Shown here piece after piece: positions 1 through 7,573 of a DNA stretch of 18,930 nucleotides (within the stretch, counting starts at the first letter, position 1; each line of letters starts with the position of its first letter). The stretch is taken from positions 1 through 18,930 of the forward strand of contig JAJZWQ010000042.1 in the NCBI GenBank assembly GCA_021846605.1. The letters run 5' to 3'. Under the pieces are notes generated by a model. The model was given only the letters and a program-made list of their open reading frames with translations, had not been told where the DNA came from and searched no databases. The translations under genes were made by a program, and so were the position numbers. The stretch is from Bacillota bacterium (lineage in GTDB: Bacteria > Bacillota_E > RBS10-35 > JAJYVN01).

Positions 1-45
1 CGCCAGAGGCTCGCCTGCCAGGGCCGGCCGTCGTCACCCGTCATC

Positions 46-73
46 CGTAGCTGCCGGGGGCAATGCCCCTACG
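46..73. repeat. Short REP-like hairpin next to the transposase remnant
   Basis: The sequence can fold with an outer CGTA/TACG pairing (46-49 with 70-73) and an inner GGGGC-AAT-GCCCC hairpin (57-69), with 50-56 as a one-sided bulge. The ten bases TGCCCCTACG at 64-73 recur at 8197-8206, in the other gene-poor stretch of the window. This suggests a small dispersed repeat, but two partial copies are weak evidence. It lies immediately upstream of the point where similarity to the transposase begins, so it may mark a deletion or insertion junction. Confidence 0.3.
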
Positions 74-81
74 AACGTTCG

Positions 82-760
82 GTGACACAGAGCCCCGTTA
101 GCTACACGCTACACGCCCAAGTGGAGACCGCACGCTACCTCGTAGAGGACAAGGAAGCGCACTACGTCCTGCAACTCAAGGCCAATCAGCCCACACTCCT
201 GGCGGAGGTCGAGACGCTGGGCCCCGAGGATTTTTCCCCCTCCGCACATCACGCTGGAGAAGGGGCACGGACGCATCGAGCGCCGTGACGTGCGCTGCAG
301 CACGGTCCTCACCGGCTACAGCGATTTCCCCCACGTGCAGCAGGTCGTCCGCGTCGAGCGCACCACCTGGAAATCCACCGCCAGCGCAACCGACCAGCCG
401 CTATTCCGCGAGGTCAGCTTCTACCTCTCCGACCTGACCCCGGAGACCGCGGCCGCACGCCTGGCCCGCATCGCTCCGGCGGGCTCCCCGCCTCCGAAGT
501 CGATCACGGCTGCCAGCAACGAGTACCTGGGCAGTCTCATCCGCGGCCATTGGGAAATCGAGAGTCTACACTGGCTCCGCGACCGAGACTTCCGGGAAGA
601 CGAGTCCCAGGCCCACCGCGGTGCCGGGCCCCAGGCGATGGCCTCGCTCCGCAACTGCGCCATCGGCCTCTTGCACCGGCTCCACGTCCCCAACATCGCC
701 GCCGCGCTCCGGCACCTGCAGCGCCATCCCGAGGCGGTCGCACGGGTCCTCGGCCTCTGA
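82..760 (+). pseudogene. ISAs1-family transposase remnant (5'-truncated, frameshifted)
   Basis: Two reading frames together give the C-terminal half of an ISAs1-type (DDE) transposase. The first runs from about 100 to 240 and contains QVETARYLVEDKEAHY and LKANQPTLL. The second runs from about 225 to 760 and contains EKGHGRIERRDVR, TGYSDFPHVQQV, GHWEIESLHWLRD and DEDxSQ-like REDESQ, then a typical end, SLRNCAIGLLHRL. The acidic residue in GHWEIE fits the last residue of the DDE triad. The frame changes in a run of T and C near 230-243; removing one T would rejoin the frames as DFPPPHITLEKGHGR. The N-terminal half, with the first catalytic Asp residues, is absent upstream, where the sequence is a REP-like hairpin. 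It cannot encode an active enzyme. The family call is by recognition of conserved motifs; no terminal inverted repeats were found. Confidence 0.8.
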
Positions 761-1032
761 CGGCCCCTGCCCCGCTGCCTTCCGGTCTCCTCTGCGGCCA
801 CCCGCCCCCGCGCACCGCTGGGGTCGCTTTCCCCTGCCCTCCAGCCACCGCACGTCGCCGCCGGCTCCCCGCCAGGCCGTCACGCGCCCGCCGTCCCACA
901 TCCGGCCCCGCCTACCTCGTCCACCACTTTGACGTCTCCTTGTGGCGGGTGCGGGCGGCCCTGGACGAACCGCCGCAAAGGCGCGACACTCTATGCGGGA
1001 AGATCTCCGGCGCCGGCGGGAGGGAGAGGGCT
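761..1032. other. Gene-poor spacer, no feature recognised
   Basis: This stretch follows the transposase stop and precedes the small membrane protein. Open frames exist on both strands, but their translations are Pro/Arg/Ala-rich low-complexity sequence typical of shadow frames in GC-rich DNA. I found no IS terminal repeat, RNA gene or convincing promoter. Confidence 0.4.
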
Positions 1033-1146
1033 ATGCGCAGGCGGCACCGCGGGCGGCGAATCGCGGCCTGGATCCTGGTCATCGTCCTGGGCGGGTCGCT
1101 GGTCGCCTACTTCGCCCTATTCCTCGCGCTCGGGGCACGAGGCTAG
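1033..1146 (+). CDS. Small single-pass membrane protein (37 aa), unknown function
   Basis: The ATG at 1033 follows a purine-rich Shine-Dalgarno-like tract (GGGAGGGAGAGGG) at a suitable distance. The product begins with a strongly basic segment, MRRRHRGRR, and continues with about 24 hydrophobic residues (IAAWILVIVLGGSLVAYFAL and onward), ending LGARG. By the positive-inside rule this predicts one transmembrane helix with the basic N-terminus in the cytoplasm. It is too short for family assignment and no homologue is recognised. Its TAG stop (1144-1146) overlaps the TAG stop of the convergent MerR-like gene (1143-1145 on the other strand) in a single CTAG. The good ribosome binding site together with the clean basic-hydrophobic layout is the support for a real gene; chance cannot be excluded. 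Confidence 0.5.
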   Translation: MRRRHRGRRIAAWILVIVLGGSLVAYFALFLALGARG

Positions 1147-1754
1147 CGAAAGAGGCGCCGCAGCCACCCCCGGCGCGTCGGCCGCGGCGCATCGTGCAGT
1201 TCGTGGCGCAGTTGCCGAAGCTCTTGGTTGGTGCGCATCAGGGCGGTGAGCAGGCGGTCCCGGTCCTCGGCCCGGCGCTCCTCGGTGCGCTGCAGTTCGT
1301 CGCGTAGCCGGCCCACCTGATCCAGAAGGCGCGCCTCGGTGGATGGATGGCCCTCGCCGGCCGCCGCCGTCTCCAGGGCGGCCGACCCCAACCCGCCCTG
1401 CGCCAGCAGCGCGCGCAGGATGTCCTCGTGCCCCGCTCCGGCGTTGCGCATACGGATGATTATCGCCAGGGCAGGCACGGCCTCCTGGGCCAATCGGCGT
1501 TCCCCCGCCTCCTCGGGCATGGGGGGCAGCACCTCGCCGAACTCGTCCAACAGGCGCCGAAGCACGTGGGGGCTGACACCCAGAGCCAGACACGCCTCGG
1601 CCAGGGTTGGGGACTCGTCCAGACCGGCGTCCAGGGCGCCGTCTGCACCGAGCCCCTCCGGCGCCCCGTCCAATCGCGCCACCGGGGACGGAACCGGCTG
1701 TCCGCCGGAGGCTGCAGCCACGTGATTGTCCTCGGGTCGCTCTGCCAGCGCCAT
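1143..1754 (-). CDS. MerR-like helix-turn-helix protein with C-terminal coiled coil
   Basis: The chosen start is the ATG at 1754, preceded by a G-rich tract (GGGGGTGGG); an upstream TTG at 1829 in the same frame has no visible ribosome binding site. The product is 203 residues. A poorly conserved N-terminal part is followed by a winged-HTH-like segment (TLAEACLALGVSPHVLRRLL, then EAVPALAIIIRMRNAGAGHEDILRALL), in the manner of MerR or RacA-type DNA-binding domains. The last 70 residues are a charged heptad-rich helix (LLDQVGRLRDELQRTEERRA and LRQLRHELHD) ending in a basic tail, RRGWLRRLFR. This layout matches small chromosome- or DNA-binding HTH/coiled-coil proteins common in spore-forming Bacillota. 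The target and role are unknown. It is the last gene of the minus-strand block and converges on the small membrane protein. Confidence 0.65.
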   Translation of the reverse strand: MALAERPEDNHVAAASGGQPVPSPVARLDGAPEGLGADGALDAGLDESPTLAEACLALGVSPHVLRRLLDEFGEVLPPMPEEAGERRLAQEAVPALAIIIRMRNAGAGHEDILRALLAQGGLGSAALETAAAGEGHPSTEARLLDQVGRLRDELQRTEERRAEDRDRLLTALMRTNQELRQLRHELHDAPRPTRRGWLRRLFR

Positions 1755-1883
1755 GCCCACCCCCCCCACAGGGCCGCCCACCCGGAGTTGCCCAAGGCCA
1801 TTGTCGTCCCACCCACGCGGGGGCAGCAAGGATAGAAGGTGCGGAAAGGGGTCGAACGACGGGGTCTCGATCCGCGCCAGCCG

Positions 1884-2075
1884 TCACCGCCGGAGGGGAG
1901 CGCGGCGCGCGGCCCGGAGCCGGCGGTTCTCGACCTCCAGGGCATGCAGGCGTTGCCGCCATTCGCGGTCGAGTTGCCAGAGGAGGTCCAGGAGCACGCG
2001 GCGGCTGCGGCGCAACCGGCGCAGTTCGCGCTCCAGTTCGGCGCAGCGCTCCTCGGGCCCGGGCACCGCCACCAT
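1884..2075 (-). CDS. Small basic coiled-coil protein (63 aa), hypothetical
   Basis: An ATG at 2075 opens a 63-residue frame lying 35 bp downstream of the dipeptidase stop and upstream of the MerR-like gene on the same strand. From residue 7 onward it is a nearly continuous amphipathic helix: EERCAELERELRRLRRSRRV, then a Leu/Trp-rich stretch LLDLLWQLDREW, then RLHALEVENRRLRAARRAP. The heptad pattern, high Arg/Glu/Leu content and absence of Gly/Pro inside the helix are unlike the shadow frames nearby. It resembles a leucine-zipper or coiled-coil dimerisation segment. No family is recognised. The ribosome binding site is weak (a GGGG run just upstream). Its position beside a second coiled-coil protein suggests a partner, but that is inference. 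Confidence 0.5.
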   Translation of the reverse strand: MVAVPGPEERCAELERELRRLRRSRRVLLDLLWQLDREWRQRLHALEVENRRLRAARRAPLRR

Positions 2076-2110
2076 CCCCCGGTGGCGTAGTATTCCAGAT
2101 GGCCCCTGGC

Positions 2111-3115
2111 CTACAACGCGGGAACCCAGCCCTCCTGAAACACGCGCAGGAAGTTGCCGCCCAGGATGCCGCGCAGGTCCTCGGGGCTGTACCCGCGGGC
2201 CAGCAGGGCCCCGGTGAGCGCGGGCAGGTGCGCGGTGTCCTCCAGGCCCCGCGGCGTGCGCTCGATCCCGTCGAAGTCCGATCCCAACCCGACATGGGCC
2301 GGTCCGACCAAGCCGCAGATGTGGTCGATGTGGTCGCACACCCGGGCGATGTCCGCCCGCTCGGGCTGGGCATCCAGGAACGACGGGAAGAAGTTCATCC
2401 CCATGACGCCCCCCGCCTGGGCCAGCGCGCGGATCTGCTGGTCGTCCAGGTTGCGCACGTGGTCGCACAGGGCCCGCGCGTTGCTGTGGCTGGCGATCAC
2501 CGGGCGGCGGCTGACCTCCAGCACGTCCCAGAAGGACCGGGCGCACAGGTGGGAGACGTCCACCACCATCCCCAGCCGGTTCATCTCCGCCACCGCGTCC
2601 CGCCCGAAGGCCGTCAGCCCACCCCCCGCCCGGGACTCCCCCGCGCCGTCGGCCATGGCGTTCCGCTCGTTCCAGGTGAGCCCCATGGCCCGTACCCCCA
2701 GCTGCCACAGCACCCGGAGCAGCGCCAGATCCGTGCCGATGGCCTCTCCCCCCTCGACGGAGAGGATCGCCCCCAGCCGGCCGTCGGGAAGGGGCTCCAG
2801 ATCCTCGGGACGGGTGCAGAGGCGCACACGGTCCGGGGCGGCCGCCAGGGCGGCGCGCAGCGTGTCCCAGAGGTGCAGCACGCGCGGCAGGGCGCGGTCG
2901 GGCTTGTACGGGGGCTCGGTGAAGAGGGCGAACACCTGGAAGCGCACCCCGCCCTCGGCCAGCCGGGGTAGGTCGATGTGGCCGGTGGTCCCGCGCTCGG
3001 TCAGGGAGCGGCCCCGCTCCAGATCAAGCACCGTATCGGCGTGCGCGTCCAGCACGAGGCAGGTCCGGTGCAGCCGCTCGGCTGCATCGCCCCCCCCGGT
3101 GACACCCTCAGGCAC
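2111..3115 (-). CDS. Membrane dipeptidase (renal dipeptidase family, M19)
   Basis: This is a zinc metallopeptidase of the M19 family, which cleaves dipeptides (and, in some members, beta-lactams or D-amino-acid dipeptides). The start is a GTG at 3115 with an excellent AAGGAGG site 8-9 bases upstream; this removes an in-frame extension that lies inside ymdB. The 334-residue product has the binuclear metal site: H25 and D27 in LDAHADT, the bridging E121 in LSVEGGE, H189 in DVSHL and H210 in ASHSN, followed by VGLGSDFDGI. No signal peptide or membrane anchor is visible, so it is probably cytosolic. The start overlaps the ymdB stop by 8 bases, which suggests translational coupling. Length and motifs are complete for the family. 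The exact substrate cannot be read from sequence. Confidence 0.93.
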   Translation of the reverse strand: MPEGVTGGGDAAERLHRTCLVLDAHADTVLDLERGRSLTERGTTGHIDLPRLAEGGVRFQVFALFTEPPYKPDRALPRVLHLWDTLRAALAAAPDRVRLCTRPEDLEPLPDGRLGAILSVEGGEAIGTDLALLRVLWQLGVRAMGLTWNERNAMADGAGESRAGGGLTAFGRDAVAEMNRLGMVVDVSHLCARSFWDVLEVSRRPVIASHSNARALCDHVRNLDDQQIRALAQAGGVMGMNFFPSFLDAQPERADIARVCDHIDHICGLVGPAHVGLGSDFDGIERTPRGLEDTAHLPALTGALLARGYSPEDLRGILGGNFLRVFQEGWVPAL

Positions 3116-3926
3116 CCGACTCCCCTCCTTCGCCCGCGGGCAGCGGCTCCCGGACACACACCGGCAGGATGGACGAGGCGTGGCCCGTCCGCTCGTCGGC
3201 GTCGACAAGCACGGCGTTCAGTTGGCAGGGACCGTCCGCCACGTCGAAGCGCACCGGCATCTGCGTCTGGAAGCGCTCCAGGATGGGACCGCGCGCCATC
3301 CCCAGGCAGGACACCCACGGCCCGGTCATGCCGACGTCCGTCTGGTAGGCGGTGCCCCCCGGCAGGACCTGGGCGTCCGCCGTCGCCACATGCGTATGCG
3401 TACCCAGCACCGCGGTGACCCGGCCGTCCAGGAACCAGCCCATGGCCGTCTTCTCAGACGTCGCCTCGGCGTGAAAGTCCACGATAATGACCCGGGCCCG
3501 GCCCGCCATCTCGGCCAGCGCCTCCTCGACCCCCCGGAAGGGGCAGTCCAGGTGGACCCCCGAGAAGACGCGTCCCATGGCGTTGATGACACCGACGGTA
3601 CACCCGCCCGGCCGGTCCAGCGTCAGCCAGCCGCGCCCGGGCGTGCCGGGCGGGTAGTTCAGCGGGCGCAGCAGGTGCGGGAAGTCGTCGATGGCGGGGG
3701 CCAGTTCGCGCTTGTCCCAGGTGTGGTTGCCGAGCGTGATCACGTCGACGCCGAGCGCGAAGAGTTCGCGCGCGGTGGGCGGCGTGAGCCCGACGCCCCC
3801 GGCGGCGTTCTCGCCGTTCACGATGATCATGTCCGGCCGATGGCTGCGCCGCAGTTCGGGGAGGCGTTCGCCCAGAAGGCGCCGGCCCGGCTTGCCCACC
3901 ACGTCGCCCACGAAGAGGATGCGCAC
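3108..3926 (-). CDS. ymdB: YmdB-family metallophosphoesterase (TIGR00282)
   Basis: The product matches B. subtilis YmdB, a cyclic nucleotide phosphodiesterase that affects biofilm formation and late adaptive gene expression. With the start at GTG 3926 it has 272 residues and opens VRILFVGDVVGKPGR. D8, E39 (IVNGENAAGG) and N67-H68 (LGNHTWDK) fall at the positions I recall for the B. subtilis metal ligands. DFHAEATSEK, GTHTHV and TDVGMTGP follow. An in-frame GTG at 3965 would add 13 residues, but it lies inside a strong hairpin; GGAAGGGGG about 10 bases before 3926 supports the shorter form. It is downstream of rny, as in many Bacillota, and its end overlaps the dipeptidase start. It probably shares the rny transcript. 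Its physiological substrate in this organism is unknown. Confidence 0.93.
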   Translation of the reverse strand: MRILFVGDVVGKPGRRLLGERLPELRRSHRPDMIIVNGENAAGGVGLTPPTARELFALGVDVITLGNHTWDKRELAPAIDDFPHLLRPLNYPPGTPGRGWLTLDRPGGCTVGVINAMGRVFSGVHLDCPFRGVEEALAEMAGRARVIIVDFHAEATSEKTAMGWFLDGRVTAVLGTHTHVATADAQVLPGGTAYQTDVGMTGPWVSCLGMARGPILERFQTQMPVRFDVADGPCQLNAVLVDADERTGHASSILPVCVREPLPAGEGGESGA

Positions 3927-3950
3927 GGGATCGCGGCCCCCTTCCGGCAA

Positions 3951-3990
3951 GCGCCGCCGGGACACCCCAGTCGGGGTGCCCAGGCGGCGC
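3951..3990 (-). other. Long GC-rich stem-loop between rny and ymdB
   Basis: Arms 3951-3968 and 3973-3990 pair over 18 positions with one mismatch and one G-U wobble around a four-base loop (GACT on the minus strand). The structure begins 11 bases after the rny stop and ends about 24 bases before the preferred ymdB start. There is no T-tract after it, so it is not a standard intrinsic terminator. It may stabilise the upstream rny mRNA end, act as a processing site, or reduce readthrough into ymdB. Pairing was read by eye and no energy was computed. Confidence 0.6.
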
Positions 3991-4001
3991 TTGTCACTCG
4001 G

Positions 4002-5585
4002 CTATTTTGCGTAATCGACCGCGCGGGTTTCGCGAATGACCGTGACCTTGATCTGCCCCGGGTAGCGCATCTCGTCCTCGATGCGCTTGCAGATGGCCTT
4101 GACCATGCGGTAGGCCTCAAGGTCGTCCACCTGTTCCGGCTTAACCGCGATGCGGATCTCGCGGCCGGCGGAGATGGCGAACGACTTCTCCACGCCTTCG
4201 AAGGAACCGGCAATCTCTTCCAGCTTCTGCAGACGCTCGATGTAGGCCTCCAGCGTTTCCCGGCGGGCCCCCGGCCGTGACGCGCTCAGCTTGTCCGCCG
4301 CCGTGACCAACACGGCCTCCAGCGAATGCGCCTCGAAGTCCCCGTGATGCGTGGACATCGCGTGCACCACGTCCTCGGACTCCTGGTAGCGATGCAGCAG
4401 GTCCATGCCAATGGTGATGTGCGTCCCCTCGACGCTGTGGTCCAGCGCCTTGCCGATATCGTGCACCAGGCCCGCCCGCCGCGCCAGCGCGACGTCGGCG
4501 CCCAGTTCCGCCGCCATCAACCCCGCCAGGTGCGCGACCTCGATCGAGTGCTTGAGCACGTTCTGCCCGTACGACGTCCGGAAGCGCAGGCGCCCCATGG
4601 TCCGCACCAGCTCCGGGTGCATCCCCACGATACCCACGTCCTCGCAGGCGCGCTCGCCCTCCTCCCGGACCAGGTCCTCGATCTCCTTTTCGGCCTTGGC
4701 GAACATCTCCTCGATCCGGGCCGGGTGGATGCGACCGTCCGCCAGCAGCTTCTCCAGTGTCAGCTTGGCCTTCTCGCGCCGGATGGGGTCGAAGGCGGAG
4801 ATGACCACGGCCTCCGGCGTGTCGTCGATGATCAGGTCCACCCCGGTCAGGGCCTCGAACGTCCGGATGTTCCGGCCCTCGCGCCCGATGATCCGCCCCT
4901 TCATGTCGTCCGATGGCAGGGACACCACGGACACGGTGCTCTCCGACGCGTGGTCGGAGGCGCAACGCTGCACCGCCATGGCGACGATCTCCTTGGCGCG
5001 CTTCTCGCCGTTTTCACGGGCGTCGGTCTCGATGTCCCGCATGATCTGGGTCGCCTCACGGCGGCTCTCCTCGCGCACCGCCTGCAACAGGATCTGCCGC
5101 GCCTCTTCGCGCTGCAGACCGGCGACGCGCTCCAACTCCGCCTGCTGCCGCGCCCGGAGTTCGTCCAACCCCTGGCGCAATTGTTCCATGTCGGCTTCCC
5201 GTGCGCGCAGGCCCTCCTCGCGGCCCTCCAGCGTCTCCAGCTTGCGCTCCAGGGCCTCCTCACGCTGCAGCAGCCGCTTCTCCACCCGCTGCTGCTCGCC
5301 GCGCTGCTCGCGCAGTTCCCGGTCCGTCTCGGCCCGCAGTTGCTGGGCTTCCTCCCTCGCCTCCACCAACAACTCGCGCTGTTTCTGTTCGGACGCCCGG
5401 CCCGCCTCGTCCAGGATGCGCTTCGCCTGGGTCTCCGCTCCACCGATCGTCGCCTCTGCCACCGTGCGTCGGATCAGGTATCCTCCACCAAGGCCGACCA
5501 GCAGGGCCACCAGGGCCTCCAGCACGGCCTCCAAGGTCGTCAGCTCGTTCACCCCCACCCGTGGCGGGAGTGGAAAACGCGTCAC
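4002..5585 (-). CDS. rny: Ribonuclease Y
   Basis: This is the membrane-anchored endoribonuclease that initiates mRNA turnover in many Gram-positive bacteria. Numbering from the GTG at 5585 (527 aa), there is an N-terminal hydrophobic helix at about 18-38 ([20 protein letters not shown]), a long coiled coil at about 50-185, a KH RNA-binding domain with [12 protein letters not shown] at 230-241, and an HD phosphohydrolase domain with KHSIEVA at 345 and VHDIGK at 374-379. It ends in the family signature [19 protein letters not shown]. Length fits the usual 510-520 residues. The start is uncertain: GTG codons at 5558 and 5552 in the same frame would give 518 or 516 residues, closer to family length, and none has an ideal ribosome binding site. 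It is transcribed ahead of ymdB, probably from the promoter at 5764-5793. Confidence 0.96.
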   Translation of the reverse strand: MTRFPLPPRVGVNELTTLEAVLEALVALLVGLGGGYLIRRTVAEATIGGAETQAKRILDEAGRASEQKQRELLVEAREEAQQLRAETDRELREQRGEQQRVEKRLLQREEALERKLETLEGREEGLRAREADMEQLRQGLDELRARQQAELERVAGLQREEARQILLQAVREESRREATQIMRDIETDARENGEKRAKEIVAMAVQRCASDHASESTVSVVSLPSDDMKGRIIGREGRNIRTFEALTGVDLIIDDTPEAVVISAFDPIRREKAKLTLEKLLADGRIHPARIEEMFAKAEKEIEDLVREEGERACEDVGIVGMHPELVRTMGRLRFRTSYGQNVLKHSIEVAHLAGLMAAELGADVALARRAGLVHDIGKALDHSVEGTHITIGMDLLHRYQESEDVVHAMSTHHGDFEAHSLEAVLVTAADKLSASRPGARRETLEAYIERLQKLEEIAGSFEGVEKSFAISAGREIRIAVKPEQVDDLEAYRMVKAICKRIEDEMRYPGQIKVTVIRETRAVDYAK

Positions 5586-5763
5586 GCCTTCGTATTCACG
5601 TTTTTTCCACCGTCACGGTTATTCCATAAACGCAAAACAAACCGGATCCCCTCGGGCTCCGGCTTCGCGCACTCCAGGGTTCCGCCAGCGCTGCCACGGC
5701 GCAGGTGTCCCCATCGGCATCACCCGCTGCGGCCGCCCACCATTCGTTGCGCCAAGCGCGTCG

Positions 5764-5793
5764 ATTTTATAGCGCCTCCGAAAAGCGTGTCAA
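5764..5793 (-). promoter_or_regulatory. Housekeeping-sigma promoter for rny
   Basis: On the minus strand a perfect TTGACA (-35) is followed after 16 bases by TATAAAAT. This can be read as TATAAA with a 16-base spacer or TAAAAT with an 18-base spacer. AT-rich elements of this kind stand out in such GC-rich DNA. The -35 contains the TGA stop codon of recX. Transcription would begin near 5755, leaving a leader of about 170-200 nt before rny. This separates the rny-ymdB-dipeptidase unit from thpR-recA-recX, although readthrough remains possible. Confidence 0.75.
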
Positions 5794-6458
5794 CTCTGGG
5801 GCCGTTCGTCAGCGCTCGGCTCAGACGTGCCCTCGACCTGGGCGACCGCCTTTGCCACCAAGTCCTCATCAAATCCACGCCGCGCCAGGTAGCCCCACAG
5901 GCGGACCCGGCGCTGTGCCAGCGGCAGATGGCCGTAGCGGGCCGCGCCCCGCGCCGCCGCCGCCAGACAGAGGGTCCAAGAACGGTCGCCAGCGGCCAGC
6001 GCAGCGACCGTCCGGCGAGCCACGTCGGCGGGGACGCCCTGCCGCGCCAGACCCGCCAGCAACGCGTCCGGGCCCTGCGGGGACCGGGCCAGGCGGCCCT
6101 CCACCCAATCCTGGGCGAAGGCCGCGTCGTCCAGGTAATGGCCGAGATGCTTCGCGGCATCCGCAGCGGCCGCCGTACCCCACACCGCCGCCAGCGAGCG
6201 CTTCAGCGCGCCCTGCGCGCGCGCCCGGCGGCCGAGTTGGCGCGCGCCGTCCTCGAACGCCGCCCGGGCGTCGAGCGCGGCCTGCAGGGCCCGCGCCGCT
6301 TCACCCGCCAACTCCATGCCGGCGGCCAGTCCCAGCTCCCTCGGCGCGGAAGCGTGCACCCGGCCCAGGGACCGACCGCCGACCCAGACCTGCACGGCCG
6401 CCGCTTCTGGATCGGGCAGCAGTCGCTCCACCCGGAAGGGGACGTCGGGCAGGACCAC
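5790..6458 (-). CDS. recX: RecX regulatory protein
   Basis: RecX binds RecA filaments and modulates RecA activity. The call rests on position directly after recA and on the helical, Arg/Ala-rich repeat structure typical of RecX: RARAQGALKRSLAAVWGTAA, HYLDDAAFAQDWVEGRLA, GPDALLAGLARQGVPADVA and RVRLWGYLARRGFDEDLVAKAV. The last two match the RecX repeats of the form LxxkGfdxdxixxvl. The chosen GTG at 6458 lies 13 bases after the recA stop and gives 222 residues. No good Shine-Dalgarno is visible before it, so translation may depend on coupling to recA; a longer in-frame extension overlaps recA and is unlikely. The sequence is divergent, but context makes the call firm. Confidence 0.88.
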   Translation of the reverse strand: MVLPDVPFRVERLLPDPEAAAVQVWVGGRSLGRVHASAPRELGLAAGMELAGEAARALQAALDARAAFEDGARQLGRRARAQGALKRSLAAVWGTAAAADAAKHLGHYLDDAAFAQDWVEGRLARSPQGPDALLAGLARQGVPADVARRTVAALAAGDRSWTLCLAAAARGAARYGHLPLAQRRVRLWGYLARRGFDEDLVAKAVAQVEGTSEPSADERPQS

Positions 6459-6471
6459 CCGCCGCCGCCCG

Positions 6472-7500
6472 TTACTCGCCGTCGTCGCCCGCCGCCGTGG
6501 CCACCTTGAGGGTGCCGCCCTCCAGGGACTCGCGGATCCGACGGTCGATCGCGGCGGCGATCTCGGCATGCGTGTGCAGGAACTCGCGCGCGTTCTCCCG
6601 CCCCTGACCCATGCGGTCCTCACCGTACGAATACCAGGTGCCGGAGCGTGTGATCATGCCCAGATCCGTGCCGATGTCCAGGAGGTCCCCCTCCCAGGAG
6701 ATGCCCTGCCCGTACAGGATGTCGAACTCCGCCTGGCGGAAGGGCGGGGCCACCTTGTTCTTGACCACCTTGGCCCGCACGCGGATGCCGACCGCCTCCT
6801 GCCCCTGCTTGAGGGTCTCGATGCGGCGGATGTCGATGCGCACCGACGCGTAGAACTTCAGCGCGCGGCCACCGGACGTCGTCTCCGGCGACCCGAAGAG
6901 GACCCCCACCTTTTCGCGGATCTGGTTGGTGAAGATCAGGACCGTGCGGGACTTGCTCACCGCGCCCGCCAGCTTGCGCAGCGCCTGCGACATCAGGCGC
7001 GCCTGCAGGCCGACATGGGAGTCGCCCATCTCCCCCTCCAGTTCCGCCCGGGGGACGAGCGCGGCCACCGAGTCCACCACAATGACGTCCACGGCCCCCG
7101 ACCGCACCAGGGCCTCGGCGATGTCCAGCGCCTGTTCGCCGGTATCCGGCTGGGAAATCAGCAGGTTGTCCACATCGACGCCCAAGCGGCCCGCGTAGCT
7201 CGGGTCGAGCGCATGCTCCACATCGATCATGGCGGCCACGCCACCCAGGCGTTGGGCGCCGGCCATGACATGCTGCGCCAGCGTCGTCTTGCCGCTGGAT
7301 TCGTGCCCGTAGATCTCCACGACGCGCCCGCGCGGCAGGCCCCCGACCCCGAGCGCGATGTCCAGCGCCAGGGAACCCGACGGGACCGTCTCCACGGACA
7401 TCTTGGCGGCAGCCTCGCCCAGCTTCATGATCGAACCCTTGCCGAACTGCCGTTCAATGTGGGCGACGGCCATCTCCAGGGCCTTCTCTTTTTCCAGCAT
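6472..7500 (-). CDS. recA: Recombinase RecA
   Basis: This ATP-dependent strand-exchange protein handles homologous recombination and SOS induction. The ATG at 7500 has GGGAGGA seven bases upstream. The 342-residue product contains the N-terminal helix ([20 protein letters not shown]), Walker A GHESSGKT at 65-72, [10 protein letters not shown] at 91-100, Walker [11 protein letters not shown] at 139-148, loop L1 ([20 protein letters not shown]), the [20 protein letters not shown] stretch and [12 protein letters not shown]. The acidic tail is short (GDDGE). It sits between thpR and recX on the same strand. I looked for a Bacillota-type SOS box (CGAAC-N4-GTTCG) in the 73-bp upstream gap and saw only an isolated half-site, so LexA control is not demonstrated. 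Confidence 0.98.
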   Translation of the reverse strand: MLEKEKALEMAVAHIERQFGKGSIMKLGEAAAKMSVETVPSGSLALDIALGVGGLPRGRVVEIYGHESSGKTTLAQHVMAGAQRLGGVAAMIDVEHALDPSYAGRLGVDVDNLLISQPDTGEQALDIAEALVRSGAVDVIVVDSVAALVPRAELEGEMGDSHVGLQARLMSQALRKLAGAVSKSRTVLIFTNQIREKVGVLFGSPETTSGGRALKFYASVRIDIRRIETLKQGQEAVGIRVRAKVVKNKVAPPFRQAEFDILYGQGISWEGDLLDIGTDLGMITRSGTWYSYGEDRMGQGRENAREFLHTHAEIAAAIDRRIRESLEGGTLKVATAAGDDGE

Positions 7501-7573
7501 GCCTTCGTCCTCCCAAATACGCGCCTAACACCGCGGCACGCGAACAACACCCAGATTATTCCACTGCTCGGGA

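Noticed and set aside
3108..3208. N-terminal extension of the dipeptidase to 3208
   Set aside because: It would overlap ymdB by 100 bases and is Arg/Ser/Pro-rich; the GTG at 3115 has a near-perfect AAGGAGG.
1607..4280. Long plus-strand open frames opposite the dipeptidase and ymdB
   Set aside because: They are antisense shadows with no family motifs; the minus strand carries complete catalytic sites and good ribosome binding sites.
4326..6509. Very long plus-strand open frame opposite rny and recX
   Set aside because: Its translation is His/Leu/Arg/Pro-rich shadow sequence opposite well-recognised genes; such antisense frames are expected in GC-rich DNA.
7501..7573. SOS (LexA) box upstream of recA
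   Set aside because: Only one GTTCG half-site is visible and no matching CGAAC at the right spacing, so no box is claimed.
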